From contig CAMQWJ010000014.1 of assembly GCA_947038515.1 (NCBI GenBank), forward strand, positions 1 through 47,051: a stretch of 47,051 nt of DNA, written 5' to 3'. A program made the position numbers and the translations under genes. Each line of letters begins with the position of its first letter. Position 1 is the first letter of the stretch. Below, piece by piece: positions 9,432 through 18,234 of the stretch. Below the pieces are notes generated by a model, which did not search any database, was not told the origin of the DNA, and saw nothing but the letters and a program-made list of their open reading frames with translations. The stretch is from an uncultured Fusobacteriaceae bacterium (GTDB lineage: Bacteria; Fusobacteriota; Fusobacteriia; Fusobacteriales; Fusobacteriaceae).

Positions 9432-9592
9432 TAAAACGGTAAGTCTCCTGACTTAGTTTCTCCCTACTCTCACGCCTTCCCAGTCTCCCAGTGACATATT
9501 GTGATTTCGTCCACCATACAGTAGCTTTCGCTGTGTGGGATTCTCACCCAACTTCCTCTATTAAGTTAATAACACCTTTATTACTTTTTATT
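9432..9592 (-). promoter_or_regulatory. Cobalamin riboswitch
   Basis: Read on the minus strand, the leader holds the conserved elements in order: GGAAGTTGGGTGAGAATCCCACAC, the GCTACTG element, GTCACTGGG, CTGGGAAGGCG, and the B12 box AAGTCAGGAGACTTACCG (9437-9454). These match the adenosylcobalamin-class aptamer core. It stands between a good promoter (9607-9636) and the terminator at 9383-9414, just upstream of the TonB-dependent receptor. It therefore probably controls the whole five-gene uptake operon. Confidence 0.93.
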
Positions 9593-9606
9593 TAAATCTG
9601 TTCCAT

Positions 9607-9636
9607 ATTCTATCATATTTAATATATAGCTGTCAA
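9607..9636 (-). promoter_or_regulatory. Promoter of the corrinoid uptake operon
   Basis: On the minus strand TTGACA (9631-9636) and TAGAAT (9607-9612) are separated by 18 nt, and the riboswitch starts a few bases downstream. The -35 lies only about 22 nt past the stop of the membrane-protein gene at 9658, and I see no terminator between them. Confidence 0.7.
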
Positions 9637-9657
9637 TTTATAAGGTAATATCTATTT

Positions 9658-10320
9658 TCATTTATAATCTTTATCATCTGTACAATTCTGTTTTTTTTGC
9701 CCTTCTATCTCCACACAATTAAAAATAAAGTTATTTATTTTTACCATTTCTTCTACATTAACAAAATTATAATCTTTTGTTTTTAAAATTATTATTTTTT
9801 TCTTACTATCTTTTTTTTCTTTTACTTCATAATTAACAACTAAATAATTTCTGGAATTATATATTGGCAAAATAGCTTTTGATTCCCCATTTTTTAAATA
9901 TCCTATTTCATATTGTCTATTTGTAGATACATCTTCTTTATAAAAGAACAAACAAATAAATATAATGAACATAACTATAATTGGCATGATCACCAATATA
10001 GAAAAGATATTTAATAAACAATCTACTCTAGTTTTCTTCTTTTTAATCTCTCGATAGATAAAGTGACTGTACAATATAATATATGTGAGCATTATAGTCG
10101 CAATCATTAATAACATTATATAGTATCCTTTACTTAACTCTATATTAATTTGTCCCTGAGGTATCATATAATATTTTGAATATGATTTTTCTTTATTCCA
10201 CTCTATCCCTAAATAAATTATTGGTAAAATTATTGGTAATATTACTCCTATAATTGAACAATAATAACCAATTTTTTTTATACAATCCCCTCTTCCTATT
10301 TTCTTCATAATTTTCTTCAT
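9658..10320 (-). CDS. Three-helix membrane protein of unknown function, in the defence island
   Basis: A 220-aa protein with three hydrophobic segments (about residues 17-39, 68-94 and 104-131) and a hydrophilic C-terminal domain of ~85 residues ending CTDDKDYK. The start is well supported by AAGGAGGAG just before the ATG. It begins 33 nt after the DUF262/HNH gene and is probably co-transcribed with it. I do not recognise the family. Small membrane proteins beside nucleases or RTs in defence islands often act as membrane-damaging effectors, but nothing in this sequence proves that role. Confidence 0.65.
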   Translation of the reverse strand: MKKIMKKIGRGDCIKKIGYYCSIIGVILPIILPIIYLGIEWNKEKSYSKYYMIPQGQINIELSKGYYIMLLMIATIMLTYIILYSHFIYREIKKKKTRVDCLLNIFSILVIMPIIVMFIIFICLFFYKEDVSTNRQYEIGYLKNGESKAILPIYNSRNYLVVNYEVKEKKDSKKKIIILKTKDYNFVNVEEMVKINNFIFNCVEIEGQKKQNCTDDKDYK

Positions 10321-10353
10321 AATCTCCTCCTTATTTTTTATTCTAGATAATTT

Positions 10354-12402
10354 TTATTTCTTACTTAACATAAAATATATATCTTCAGCCATTCCATAGT
10401 GAACAGCTATTATTTTACAATAATTTAAAATATCAATTGCACTTAAATTTGTTTCAATATAAATACCCTCTCCAATACAAAATGGAGACCTTAGAGAATC
10501 AGAGGTATTATCTATTATATATTTATCACGTCCAGTAAAATCTTTATGCTTAATTAAATTATAAAAAACTGAACTATCTAAACTATACAAATCACAGCAA
10601 ATTTGTTTTAATAAATCTTTCCATGACGAAATAGAATATTCTGTATCCAAAATAACTAGCTGTTTTGGTTTTACACCAGTAACATTAATATCAGTTAATA
10701 TATTATATAGTGTTGTAGAGTCGATCATCTCTAAATTTTCTTTTTGCTTATTATATTTTTCAGGTAGTGGCCATATATTTAAAGCTTTTTCAAATAATAT
10801 TTGAGCTCTTTTTTTTATTGAAGTATCATCCCAAATATCATAATTCACAACATCTCGACACATCCCTATATTAGAATTTTTATAAATTTCTTTTTTATCA
10901 TTAAAAATTTTATTAGAAAGTTCTGAGTTATAAGCTGTTAAAGTTAAGTTTCCTATAGTATTTAAAAATTCACTATGAATTTCTTCAAATTTTTTACCTA
11001 ATTCAATTTGCCATTGTGGTGTAAGCTTTTTAGGCATTATATGCTCTATTGAAATTAGGTTAGTCAATTGAATTTTCTCTTTTGATGAAATATGTTCTAA
11101 CTGTTGTAAAATATATCTATCAATTTTAGTATTATATAATGGTTTTTGTATAAAAGATATTTCAAACTGCTCATTTTTTGGAAATGTTCCTGTAGAAGTC
11201 TTTTTAGATAAAATACTTAATATCTTGTCTATATATATAGGTTCCGAATTTCCCTCTATTTCACTAATTAAATTTGTAAAAATTTTATTTAAAGCATTAG
11301 ATTGAAAATTACAAATCTGTCTTCTTACTATATATGAAATAAAAATTTTTAAAATTTCTATTAACTCATCTTCTGTCATTTTTTTATAAGAGAAACAGTC
11401 TTCAAAAATATATAGTAAGACTGGATAAATTGTAGTTGATTTAAGTTGTTGAAATTGCTCAAGATAATAATTTATTCTACTGTTCTCAGAATCATAATAT
11501 AGAAACCAAGAATAATATTTTGAAAACAATAATAATTCTTCTAGTAATCCTTCTTCATCAAAATTATTTTTTGGGTTCAGTGCAAATTCTTTAAAATTTT
11601 CATATACTCTACTCTTAGCTATTATAGAATTAGTTTTCATAGTAAGGTAATCACGAACAAAATCAGATATTTTACTATTGTTTAATATTGTTTCCATTTT
11701 CAACCAATAATCAGTGTACAATCTCCCTTGTTCTGCTGCAGAATGATTCATAAGTAAAAAATTTCTAATTAAGTCACCTGGTGTTAAAGACAATCCTGTG
11801 GAATTCAAGCTTTCAAAAATTAGCTGTGGATTTTCTGATTTTTTATCTTTCTCTAACTGAATATATACAATTTCTACATTATTTAAGGCATCATAAAGAT
11901 TTTTTGGAGAAACATTTGATTCCTCTATTAAACTTTTAAAAAAATTATAGTTATTTATAATATTATTATCTTTGTCAGCATATTCATTTGCTAAAATATC
12001 TCTATATGCTACCATATCACTTTCTATAGGCTTAAGTTTTATTCTTAAAGGCTCTGAAGCTCTCTTATTAATTATATATGATTCATATATATCTTCTTTT
12101 ATATTTTCATCATCAATTAAATCGTGTAATGCTTTTAAAAATAAAGTTATACTTGTTATTCTTTGCTGTCCATCAATCACTATATACTCTATAAATGTAG
12201 GTTGTACATAAGAAACCACATAAACTACAGTCCCCAAAAAATGTTCAATTTCAAAATTATTAAGTGCAATTTTTTCAATATCTTGAAATAACCTTTTACA
12301 GTGTTCTCTTTTCCAATCATAATTTCTTTGATATACTGGAATGTTAAAAGTTCTTTTTCCAGAACCTAAAAATTCTAATAATCTTATTTTATTTGCTTCC
12401 AT
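10354..12402 (-). CDS. DUF262/DUF1524 (GmrSD-like) HNH protein
   Basis: Domains in order: DUF262 with FNIPVYQRNYDW (about residues 20-31), the nucleotide-binding-type motif VIDGQQRITS (75-84) and FESLNSTGLSL (196-206); then a helical middle; then a DUF1524/HNH-type nuclease centred on IEHIMP (452-457) with GNLTLT and N-rich residues after it; and a ~110-residue C-terminal module. This matches single-chain GmrSD-type enzymes, which cut modified phage DNA, and related DUF262 defence proteins. An upstream ATG at 12447 extends the frame, but the ATG at 12402 has GGAGG at the right distance, and the extension overlaps an hsdS remnant, so I chose 12402 (682 aa). Both motif sets look intact. Confidence 0.85.
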   Translation of the reverse strand: MEANKIRLLEFLGSGKRTFNIPVYQRNYDWKREHCKRLFQDIEKIALNNFEIEHFLGTVVYVVSYVQPTFIEYIVIDGQQRITSITLFLKALHDLIDDENIKEDIYESYIINKRASEPLRIKLKPIESDMVAYRDILANEYADKDNNIINNYNFFKSLIEESNVSPKNLYDALNNVEIVYIQLEKDKKSENPQLIFESLNSTGLSLTPGDLIRNFLLMNHSAAEQGRLYTDYWLKMETILNNSKISDFVRDYLTMKTNSIIAKSRVYENFKEFALNPKNNFDEEGLLEELLLFSKYYSWFLYYDSENSRINYYLEQFQQLKSTTIYPVLLYIFEDCFSYKKMTEDELIEILKIFISYIVRRQICNFQSNALNKIFTNLISEIEGNSEPIYIDKILSILSKKTSTGTFPKNEQFEISFIQKPLYNTKIDRYILQQLEHISSKEKIQLTNLISIEHIMPKKLTPQWQIELGKKFEEIHSEFLNTIGNLTLTAYNSELSNKIFNDKKEIYKNSNIGMCRDVVNYDIWDDTSIKKRAQILFEKALNIWPLPEKYNKQKENLEMIDSTTLYNILTDINVTGVKPKQLVILDTEYSISSWKDLLKQICCDLYSLDSSVFYNLIKHKDFTGRDKYIIDNTSDSLRSPFCIGEGIYIETNLSAIDILNYCKIIAVHYGMAEDIYFMLSKK

Positions 12403-12439
12403 AATTTTCCTCCACTTGTATTTAACCCTAAGACTACTT

Positions 12440-12508
12440 TTATACAAACATCTGTTGCAATAAACCTTTTTTATGATCTTTTTTTAATATACTTAATTCT
12501 TTTTCTAT
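12440..12508 (-). pseudogene. hsdS: Remnant 3' end of an hsdS gene
   Basis: On the minus strand this stretch reads IEKELSILKKDHKKGLLQQM then FV and a stop, the typical C-terminal helix of a type I restriction specificity subunit. Only 22 codons remain, and a stop codon precedes them in frame. The nucleotide sequence aligns along about 67 nt with the 3' end of the broken hsdS at 15675. The remnant sits between the RT gene and the DUF262 gene, with nothing else recognisable in 12509-12602. Confidence 0.8.
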
Positions 12509-12602
12509 TTACATGGGTTTCTCCTAGTAATTTAATTCTTATATTTTATTTTTTTATAATATTTTTAGTTAATATGAGGTGTCTTTATAATTCTAAAAAT
12601 AT

Positions 12603-15600
12603 CTATTTATTATTTTTCATTGATTCAAAATCTATTTTTTCTCTGTTATAAGTGTATTTAATTTTATAATTAGGTGGAGTCGGTTTAAACCTTTTCTTCA
12701 ATATTTGATCTTCATGGGTTGTTTTTTGATGCTTACGCAATCCTTTTATATCTAATGTTCCTACAATTAAATTAATATTTTCTTCTCCTTTAAAATTCAG
12801 TAAAGTTTTTTCATATGATGATTTTGGTTGTGTTATTCCAATACCACCATAATTTGCTGAATTTGATTGAACTACATAGCAATTCAAATCTCTGCTTGTT
12901 GATTTTGCTATGTCATCAAAATATTCAATATCTCGATTACATTCAGAAACTATTAGAAAATCTATTAATCCTATAAATTCACTTCTCGCTCTAATATCTG
13001 TTAATTCAAAACAATTAAAAACTGTAAAAAATACTCCTTTCCAAACAAATAAATTATACTCATGGTGTTTTTCTTGGCATGGTATTTTGAATCCACGTCC
13101 CTCTATTTCCATTTTTTCCATTGGTGAATAATGATTTTTTACTCTAAACTTAACTTCTGTATTTTTAAATTTTCCCTCTTCATAGAAAGGTAAAATAGTA
13201 GCTATATAGTTATATATAACTTTTTCCTTATTGCTATTCTCTACTTTTAAATGCTCTATTCCTACAATAATAGCTATATCATTCTTTCTAGAAAATTCAA
13301 TAATTTTCTTTATCCAAACAAATGGTAATATAAGTTCTGGAAAAATAAGAATATCCACTTTTTCTTTTCTTGCACGATTTAATATTTTATTTATTTTTTG
13401 ATTTCTTTCAAAACTAATATTTGGTTTACCATCTAAGTTATTTGTCATATCATTATCTTTAACTTCCAATATTCCTAAACCTATTTTTATTTTTTCTTTT
13501 CTATTTTTATCATCAATACAATTAATTTCTATTTTATATTGGTTTTCATTCTCATATTTTTTTAAATTATTATATTTTTCAAGAACTTTAAAATTTTTGC
13601 CTTTTATCGAATATTTCTTAAAATTTTTATAAGAATTATTTTCTATTTTTATTTTTTCATCTTTTATTCTATTTATTATAAAGTCTACTAACACAAACTC
13701 ATCATAATGAATAAATCTTGGAGAAAAGTATAATTTTTCTTCAGATAGTTTTTTATCTTTAAAAAAATTAAAGTAATCAGCTTTAAAAAAATTTATTTTT
13801 TCATCTTCTATTTTTATACTATCACTTTTTTCAAGATAATTTCCTAAAGGTATATTGATATATCTTTGTCTTAACATATTACTTGTTAAATAATTTTTAC
13901 TAATTTTTTTTAAATCAGATAGCTTATCTTTTATTATTTTTTTATTATATAGAGTAAATTTATCAAAAGAATTAATATTTAATGCACAAGAGAGAGAAAA
14001 AATTATATCTAAGTGTTCTTTTAAATCTACTTTTAATACTTTTATCTTCTCTTGATCATTTATTACTTTATCTCCATTAATTTTATTAATTTTTTCTATC
14101 TCTTTATATATTTCTATATATATTTCTATTAATTCTTTATATTTTTCTCTACTTAAAAAATATGTAAATAACTTTTCCCAAAGTAATGAATATTTTATTA
14201 AATATTTCCCTTTAAAAAATAATTTTATTTCTTTTATAAATCTATCATTTTTTGTAGAAGCACTGTGATTATTTGCGCTGATTATTTTAGATAAGAAAAT
14301 TGACAATTGTAACTTATCCTCTTTTAGAGCATCAATTGCACTAAAATTATTAATAGTTCCGTTACATTGAATATCTAATGCACTATTATTAAAAGTTTCT
14401 AATAACTCTTCTTCATCTTCTGGTAAAAAATTAAAAACACTAATATTATCTTTTATTTTTTTATTAAATATATCTATAATAGCATGGGTTTCATCACTTT
14501 TAAAGAGATATACTTTTAATTTTTCACTTGAAAATTCAAAATTATTATATTTAAGAGAATTACCAAAAATAAATCTATCTTTATCAAATTCTTCAACTTC
14601 TTCTGATTCTTTAACTTCTTTTAATTCTTTAGGTTTAATATGAAATAAATCCTCTAATATTTTTTTTGTTGTTTTTTCTAATAATGGTTTATTTATTTTA
14701 AATACAAATATAAAATCATCAACATATCTTCCATAATAATCCATTTTTAAATTTTCTTCAATATATTTATCTACTTCCTTTAATGCATAATTTGCAATTA
14801 TTGGAGATGATAGCAACCCTATAGGTAATGAGTTCTCTTTTTTATTTCTTTCTTTATTTAGAGAATCACTATATTTTTCATTTATTTCTTTTATTATATT
14901 ATTTAATACTTTTTCTTTCTTATTATTAATATTCTCATTAAATTCTTTAGTTTCGTTTTCATTATTAATAAAATTTAAATTTAATATTTCAGTCGGTATA
15001 TTATAATAAAACTGTTTTATATCCATTGAAATTATTGCTATATCATTTTTATCTTCTTCTAACATTTGTTTTGCTTTCGTTAGTGCCCTATTTCTCCATT
15101 TTTGATATTGTACATAATAAAGTTTGAATATTTTTTTATTATTTTTTAATTTTATTATTTTTTTTATTCCATTACTATAAATAGTTTCTTCTTTTATACT
15201 ATTTAATCTATTTCCATAACTATTTGTTGATAAAGTATAATCAAGTTTTTTTCCCACTATTTGAGTCCATAATACTGCAATTATATGAAGTTCTATTGGA
15301 GCATCAATTATATAATTAATATTTACTGTGTGATTTATTTGATTACTATCCATAAAAAAATGGGTTATCAAACCATCCTCTTCTTTTTTTTCTTCTTCTT
15401 TTAGTGATTTAATTATTCTCTTAAAAGATATTTTTTTTATTAACTGTCCTATATAATTATTCTCATTTATTCCCTTAGCAATACATTCAAATTTTCCTTC
15501 CATTCCTCCAAAATTTTCTGCTTCAAATTTAGCAATTTGATGTTTAATATATATAGTACTACTATTATCATGATAGTAGTGACTTTTTAGTGCCATATAT

Positions 15601-15629
15601 GCTTTTTTTATTTCTGTTTTTTCTATCAT
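12603..15629 (-). CDS. Reverse transcriptase-nitrilase fusion, DRT type 1-like (UG-class) defence protein
   Basis: Counting from the upstream ATG at 15641, the RT part carries IISMDIKQFYYNIP (catalytic Asp at ~207), LPIGLLSSPIIANYAL (~272-287) and YYGRYVDDFIFVFK, with YVDD at ~306-309. A long Lys-rich helical region follows (~320-715). The C-terminal ~290 residues are a carbon-nitrogen hydrolase with Glu in FPEL (~769), a Lys in VKFRVKNHYSP (~831 or 835) and Cys in FNCFELTD (~877), so both active sites look intact. RT-nitrilase fusions are known from DRT type 1 (UG1) and related UG-class anti-phage systems. There is no group II intron maturase domain. I prefer the ATG at 15629 because GAGGG precedes it. 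It starts 45 nt after the broken hsdS and may be co-transcribed with it. Confidence 0.88.
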   Translation of the reverse strand: MIEKTEIKKAYMALKSHYYHDNSSTIYIKHQIAKFEAENFGGMEGKFECIAKGINENNYIGQLIKKISFKRIIKSLKEEEKKEEDGLITHFFMDSNQINHTVNINYIIDAPIELHIIAVLWTQIVGKKLDYTLSTNSYGNRLNSIKEETIYSNGIKKIIKLKNNKKIFKLYYVQYQKWRNRALTKAKQMLEEDKNDIAIISMDIKQFYYNIPTEILNLNFINNENETKEFNENINNKKEKVLNNIIKEINEKYSDSLNKERNKKENSLPIGLLSSPIIANYALKEVDKYIEENLKMDYYGRYVDDFIFVFKINKPLLEKTTKKILEDLFHIKPKELKEVKESEEVEEFDKDRFIFGNSLKYNNFEFSSEKLKVYLFKSDETHAIIDIFNKKIKDNISVFNFLPEDEEELLETFNNSALDIQCNGTINNFSAIDALKEDKLQLSIFLSKIISANNHSASTKNDRFIKEIKLFFKGKYLIKYSLLWEKLFTYFLSREKYKELIEIYIEIYKEIEKINKINGDKVINDQEKIKVLKVDLKEHLDIIFSLSCALNINSFDKFTLYNKKIIKDKLSDLKKISKNYLTSNMLRQRYINIPLGNYLEKSDSIKIEDEKINFFKADYFNFFKDKKLSEEKLYFSPRFIHYDEFVLVDFIINRIKDEKIKIENNSYKNFKKYSIKGKNFKVLEKYNNLKKYENENQYKIEINCIDDKNRKEKIKIGLGILEVKDNDMTNNLDGKPNISFERNQKINKILNRARKEKVDILIFPELILPFVWIKKIIEFSRKNDIAIIVGIEHLKVENSNKEKVIYNYIATILPFYEEGKFKNTEVKFRVKNHYSPMEKMEIEGRGFKIPCQEKHHEYNLFVWKGVFFTVFNCFELTDIRARSEFIGLIDFLIVSECNRDIEYFDDIAKSTSRDLNCYVVQSNSANYGGIGITQPKSSYEKTLLNFKGEENINLIVGTLDIKGLRKHQKTTHEDQILKKRFKPTPPNYKIKYTYNREKIDFESMKNNK

Positions 15630-15674
15630 TACATCCCTCATTAAAATAATATTTTTACAAAAAACATTGTAATT

Positions 15675-16821
15675 TTATATGAACATTTGTTGTAATAAAC
15701 CATCTTTATATTTTTTTATATTAATTACTTCTTTGTCTATTTTATCAATTTTTCTATCTAAAGACACTAGAAAATCAGATATTTTTTTTGTTCCAAAACC
15801 ATAGGAATATCCAATTTAATTTTTAGCATTTCACTTTTATTTAATTTACTACGACTTGTCCCATTTATACACTCTCTAATATCTTTATGAACAACAGAAT
15901 AAAATAAAAATTCTATTAATATACTTTTACTTCCCTTTAGAACATGGGCATGATTATTCACCCATGATTTACCTTTAATTATTTGAGCTATTGGCTTTTC
16001 TTTAAATTCTTCAAAATTACCACCATCTTCAGCAAGAAGAACTAAAGTTTCATTAAAAATAAAATCGTTAATATACCCTTGTATTCCATTAGCACCATAA
16101 TAAGGTACTCTTCCTTTAATTAAAGAACGTTCTGCCACGTTTAGAGGCTTTCTTTTGTTATCTAAACATTCACAAACTCCCCCAATTCTTTCTCCACCCA
16201 ATCAGGATAATCATTCCCATTCTCATCTTTAAATCGTATTTCTTGGCTAAATATCTTCTGCATCATTCCTTTTTTATACTGCTTCAACAATTCCACTTTC
16301 TTCTCTATTTTTTCTATCTTTGTATCTACTGAGGATAAAAAAGAAGAAATTTCCTCTTGTTCTGGGAGAAGAGGAAATAATACTTCTAATTCCTTTATAA
16401 CATTACTATTAATAGAATCAAAAGTACTACCTTGAGAATATTTTTGCCATTTTTTTTCATAATTAATGAGGTATTGAAAAATAAATTTTTGTGCTTCTTT
16501 TTTTCCTCGAATTGCACAAACACCTCTTCCAATGCAACTTTCAATATTTGAAGTAGCAATCGTTCCAGCAGGAGCCCTTACCGACATAATAATATCCCCT
16601 CTATTACTTTTTTTTGTTATTTCAGTAGTATATAGCCTCACTTTAATTTTTCTATTTTTGCAATCTGCATTTCCTTGTATAAGTGGTACACCTTCAAAAT
16701 CTTCATTATATGCTGATGAATTAGGAGATTGTCCCATTATTATCTTCGCCACTTCCCCCAATCTCTTCTCTTCCCAATCCCCACTAAACTCTTTAAATCT
16801 CAACTTAGGTACTTTACTCAT
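15675..16821 (-). pseudogene. hsdS: Orphan type I restriction specificity subunit with two frameshifts
   Basis: Two target-recognition domains are present: the first starts KLRFKEFSGDWEEKRLGEV and ends in the helix EKKVELLKQYKKGMMQKIF; the second starts DYPDWVEKELGE. After the G5 run at 16179-16183 the frame shifts and runs into a stop at 16162, while the second domain continues in another frame. A second shift in the A8 run at 15782-15789 truncates EQKK; in the corrected frame ISDFLVSLDRKIDKIDK leads to GLLQQMFI and a stop at 15675. The repaired length of ~382 aa is normal. No hsdM or hsdR lies in the window. It is degraded, phase-variable, or affected by sequencing error. Confidence 0.85.
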
Positions 16822-16864
16822 TTTCTACCCCTTTCTAAGTATAAATAACCTTATTTCTCTATTT

Positions 16865-17488
16865 TTATTCAAAGATACCACTAAAAAATGCAATTCCTCC
16901 CAATATTAGTATTAATAGTATTCTTTTTATAATACCACTAACTTTATCTCCCAAACTCCTATCCAATTCATTATTTGTATAATTTTCCTCTTTCTTTATT
17001 CTTCCATCTTCATAATATTCAATAAAAGGTCCATTTAATTCACCTAGAATATAAGTTTTTTCCAACTTTATACTTCCATTCTCATAATAATCTTTACTCA
17101 TTCCATCTAATTTATCATCAATATAGTTGTCTCTCGAACTAATATTTCCATTCTCATAATATTCTTTACTCATTCCATTTAATTTATCATCAATATAGTT
17201 TTCTCTCCAACTAATATTTCCATTCTCATAATATTCCTCACATATTCCATCGAATTTATCATCAATATAGTTTTCTCTCCAACTAATATTTCCATTCTCA
17301 TAATAATATTCTCTAACACCATTTAATTTATCATCAATATAGTTTTCTATTAATTCAATACTTCCACCCTCATAATATTCTTTTCTAGTACCTTCTTTTT
17401 TTCCTAAAATATAAGTGCATTCTGATAACAATTCCCCACTTTCATAATACTCTTTCACAACTCCATCTTGAACTATTTCTTCTGTCAT
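16865..17488 (-). CDS. Tail-anchored MORN/YwqK-type repeat protein 3
   Basis: A 207-aa protein made of ~24-residue repeats of the type EYYENGNISWRENYIDDKL-(N/D)G, followed by a C-terminal hydrophobic segment (about residues 185-204) preceded by basic residues. It has no signal peptide. Such repeats form beta-hairpin arrays and are labelled MORN or YwqK-family antitoxin in many genomes, without an established biochemical role. Four repeats are nearly identical at DNA level (17079-17366). It is the last of three tandem paralogues, 43 nt before hsdS. The hydrophobic tail suggests membrane attachment with the repeats in the cytoplasm, which is inference. Confidence 0.75.
   Translation of the reverse strand: MTEEIVQDGVVKEYYESGELLSECTYILGKKEGTRKEYYEGGSIELIENYIDDKLNGVREYYYENGNISWRENYIDDKFDGICEEYYENGNISWRENYIDDKLNGMSKEYYENGNISSRDNYIDDKLDGMSKDYYENGSIKLEKTYILGELNGPFIEYYEDGRIKKEENYTNNELDRSLGDKVSGIIKRILLILILGGIAFFSGIFE
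17079..17366 (-). repeat. 72-bp in-frame tandem repeat in the MORN gene
   Basis: The block around TTCTCATAATATT (plus strand) recurs at 17079, 17151, 17223 and 17295, exactly 72 nt apart. Each copy encodes 24 residues. Copies differ at only a few bases, so copy number could change without breaking the frame. Confidence 0.85.
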
Positions 17489-17520
17489 TTTCTTTCTCCC
17501 TCCCTAAAGTAATATTTCTT

Positions 17521-18204
17521 CTATCTATTTTTAACAAAATAAACTACTACACCTATTATTAGTAATTTTATTACTATATGGAATATTCTTTTTCCTAAAC
17601 TCTTATCTAATTTCCCATTTGTATAGTTTCCTACCAACTTTATTTCTCCTGTTTCAGAGTATCTAGTAAAAGCTCCATTTAATTTGCTATTGCTATAAGT
17701 TTCTTCCAATTTTAAACTTCCTGTCTCATAGTAATCTTTTTTAATTCCTTCCAATTCTCCCATAATATAATTTTTTGTACTTTTTATTTGTCCAGTCTCA
17801 TAGTACTCGGTAGAAATTCCATTTAGTTCTCCTACAGAATAATTCAACTCATAATTTCTTTTTCCATTTTCATAATATTCTCTATAGGCTCCATCTAAAT
17901 CCCCTAAAATATTATTATATTCCATTTGTAATTCACCACTTTCATAATATCCTTTAGAAAGTCCATCTTCTTTATTGTTTTTATAATTTATCTCTACATC
18001 CATTTTTCCATTTTTATAATATCCTCTACAGATTCCCTCTAAATCTCCTATAATACAATTATATTCAAGTAGTAGCTCACCACTTTCATAATATACTTTA
18101 CAAAGTCCATCTTCTTTTCCATCAATAAAATTACCCTCAAATTTCAAGTTCTTATTTTCATAATACTCTTTTACAAATCCATTTCGAACTATTTCTTTTT
18201 TCAT
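17521..18204 (-). CDS. Tail-anchored MORN/YwqK-type repeat protein 2
   Basis: A 227-aa paralogue with about eight repeats built on (E/G)YYE(S/N)G-(E/K)-L, beginning VKEYYENKNLKFEGNFIDG. The C-terminus ends in a hydrophobic segment (IVIKLLIIGVVVYFV) and KNR. Repeats are more diverged from one another than in the neighbour at 16865, so this copy is older or under different selection. It lies 32 nt from one paralogue and 30 nt from the other, all in one direction, which fits one transcript. Function is unknown. Confidence 0.75.
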   Translation of the reverse strand: MKKEIVRNGFVKEYYENKNLKFEGNFIDGKEDGLCKVYYESGELLLEYNCIIGDLEGICRGYYKNGKMDVEINYKNNKEDGLSKGYYESGELQMEYNNILGDLDGAYREYYENGKRNYELNYSVGELNGISTEYYETGQIKSTKNYIMGELEGIKKDYYETGSLKLEETYSNSKLNGAFTRYSETGEIKLVGNYTNGKLDKSLGKRIFHIVIKLLIIGVVVYFVKNR

Positions 18205-18234
18205 TTTTTCTCCTGAAATAATAATTTTTATTCT

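Noticed and set aside
12403-12447. Upstream ATG extending the DUF262 protein by 15 residues
   Set aside because: It has no ribosome-binding site and overlaps the hsdS remnant; the ATG at 12402 has GGAGG at a good distance.
12603-15629. Retron or group II intron RT
   Set aside because: No maturase or intron-RNA domain is visible, I saw no msr/msd-like inverted repeats upstream, and the nitrilase fusion fits UG-class defence RTs better.
15675-16821. Active type I restriction-modification system
   Set aside because: Only hsdS is present, it has two frameshifts, and no hsdM or hsdR lies in the window.
9658-16821. Prophage or insertion sequence as the carrier of the island
   Set aside because: No transposase, integrase, terminal inverted repeats, tRNA attachment site or phage structural gene was seen.
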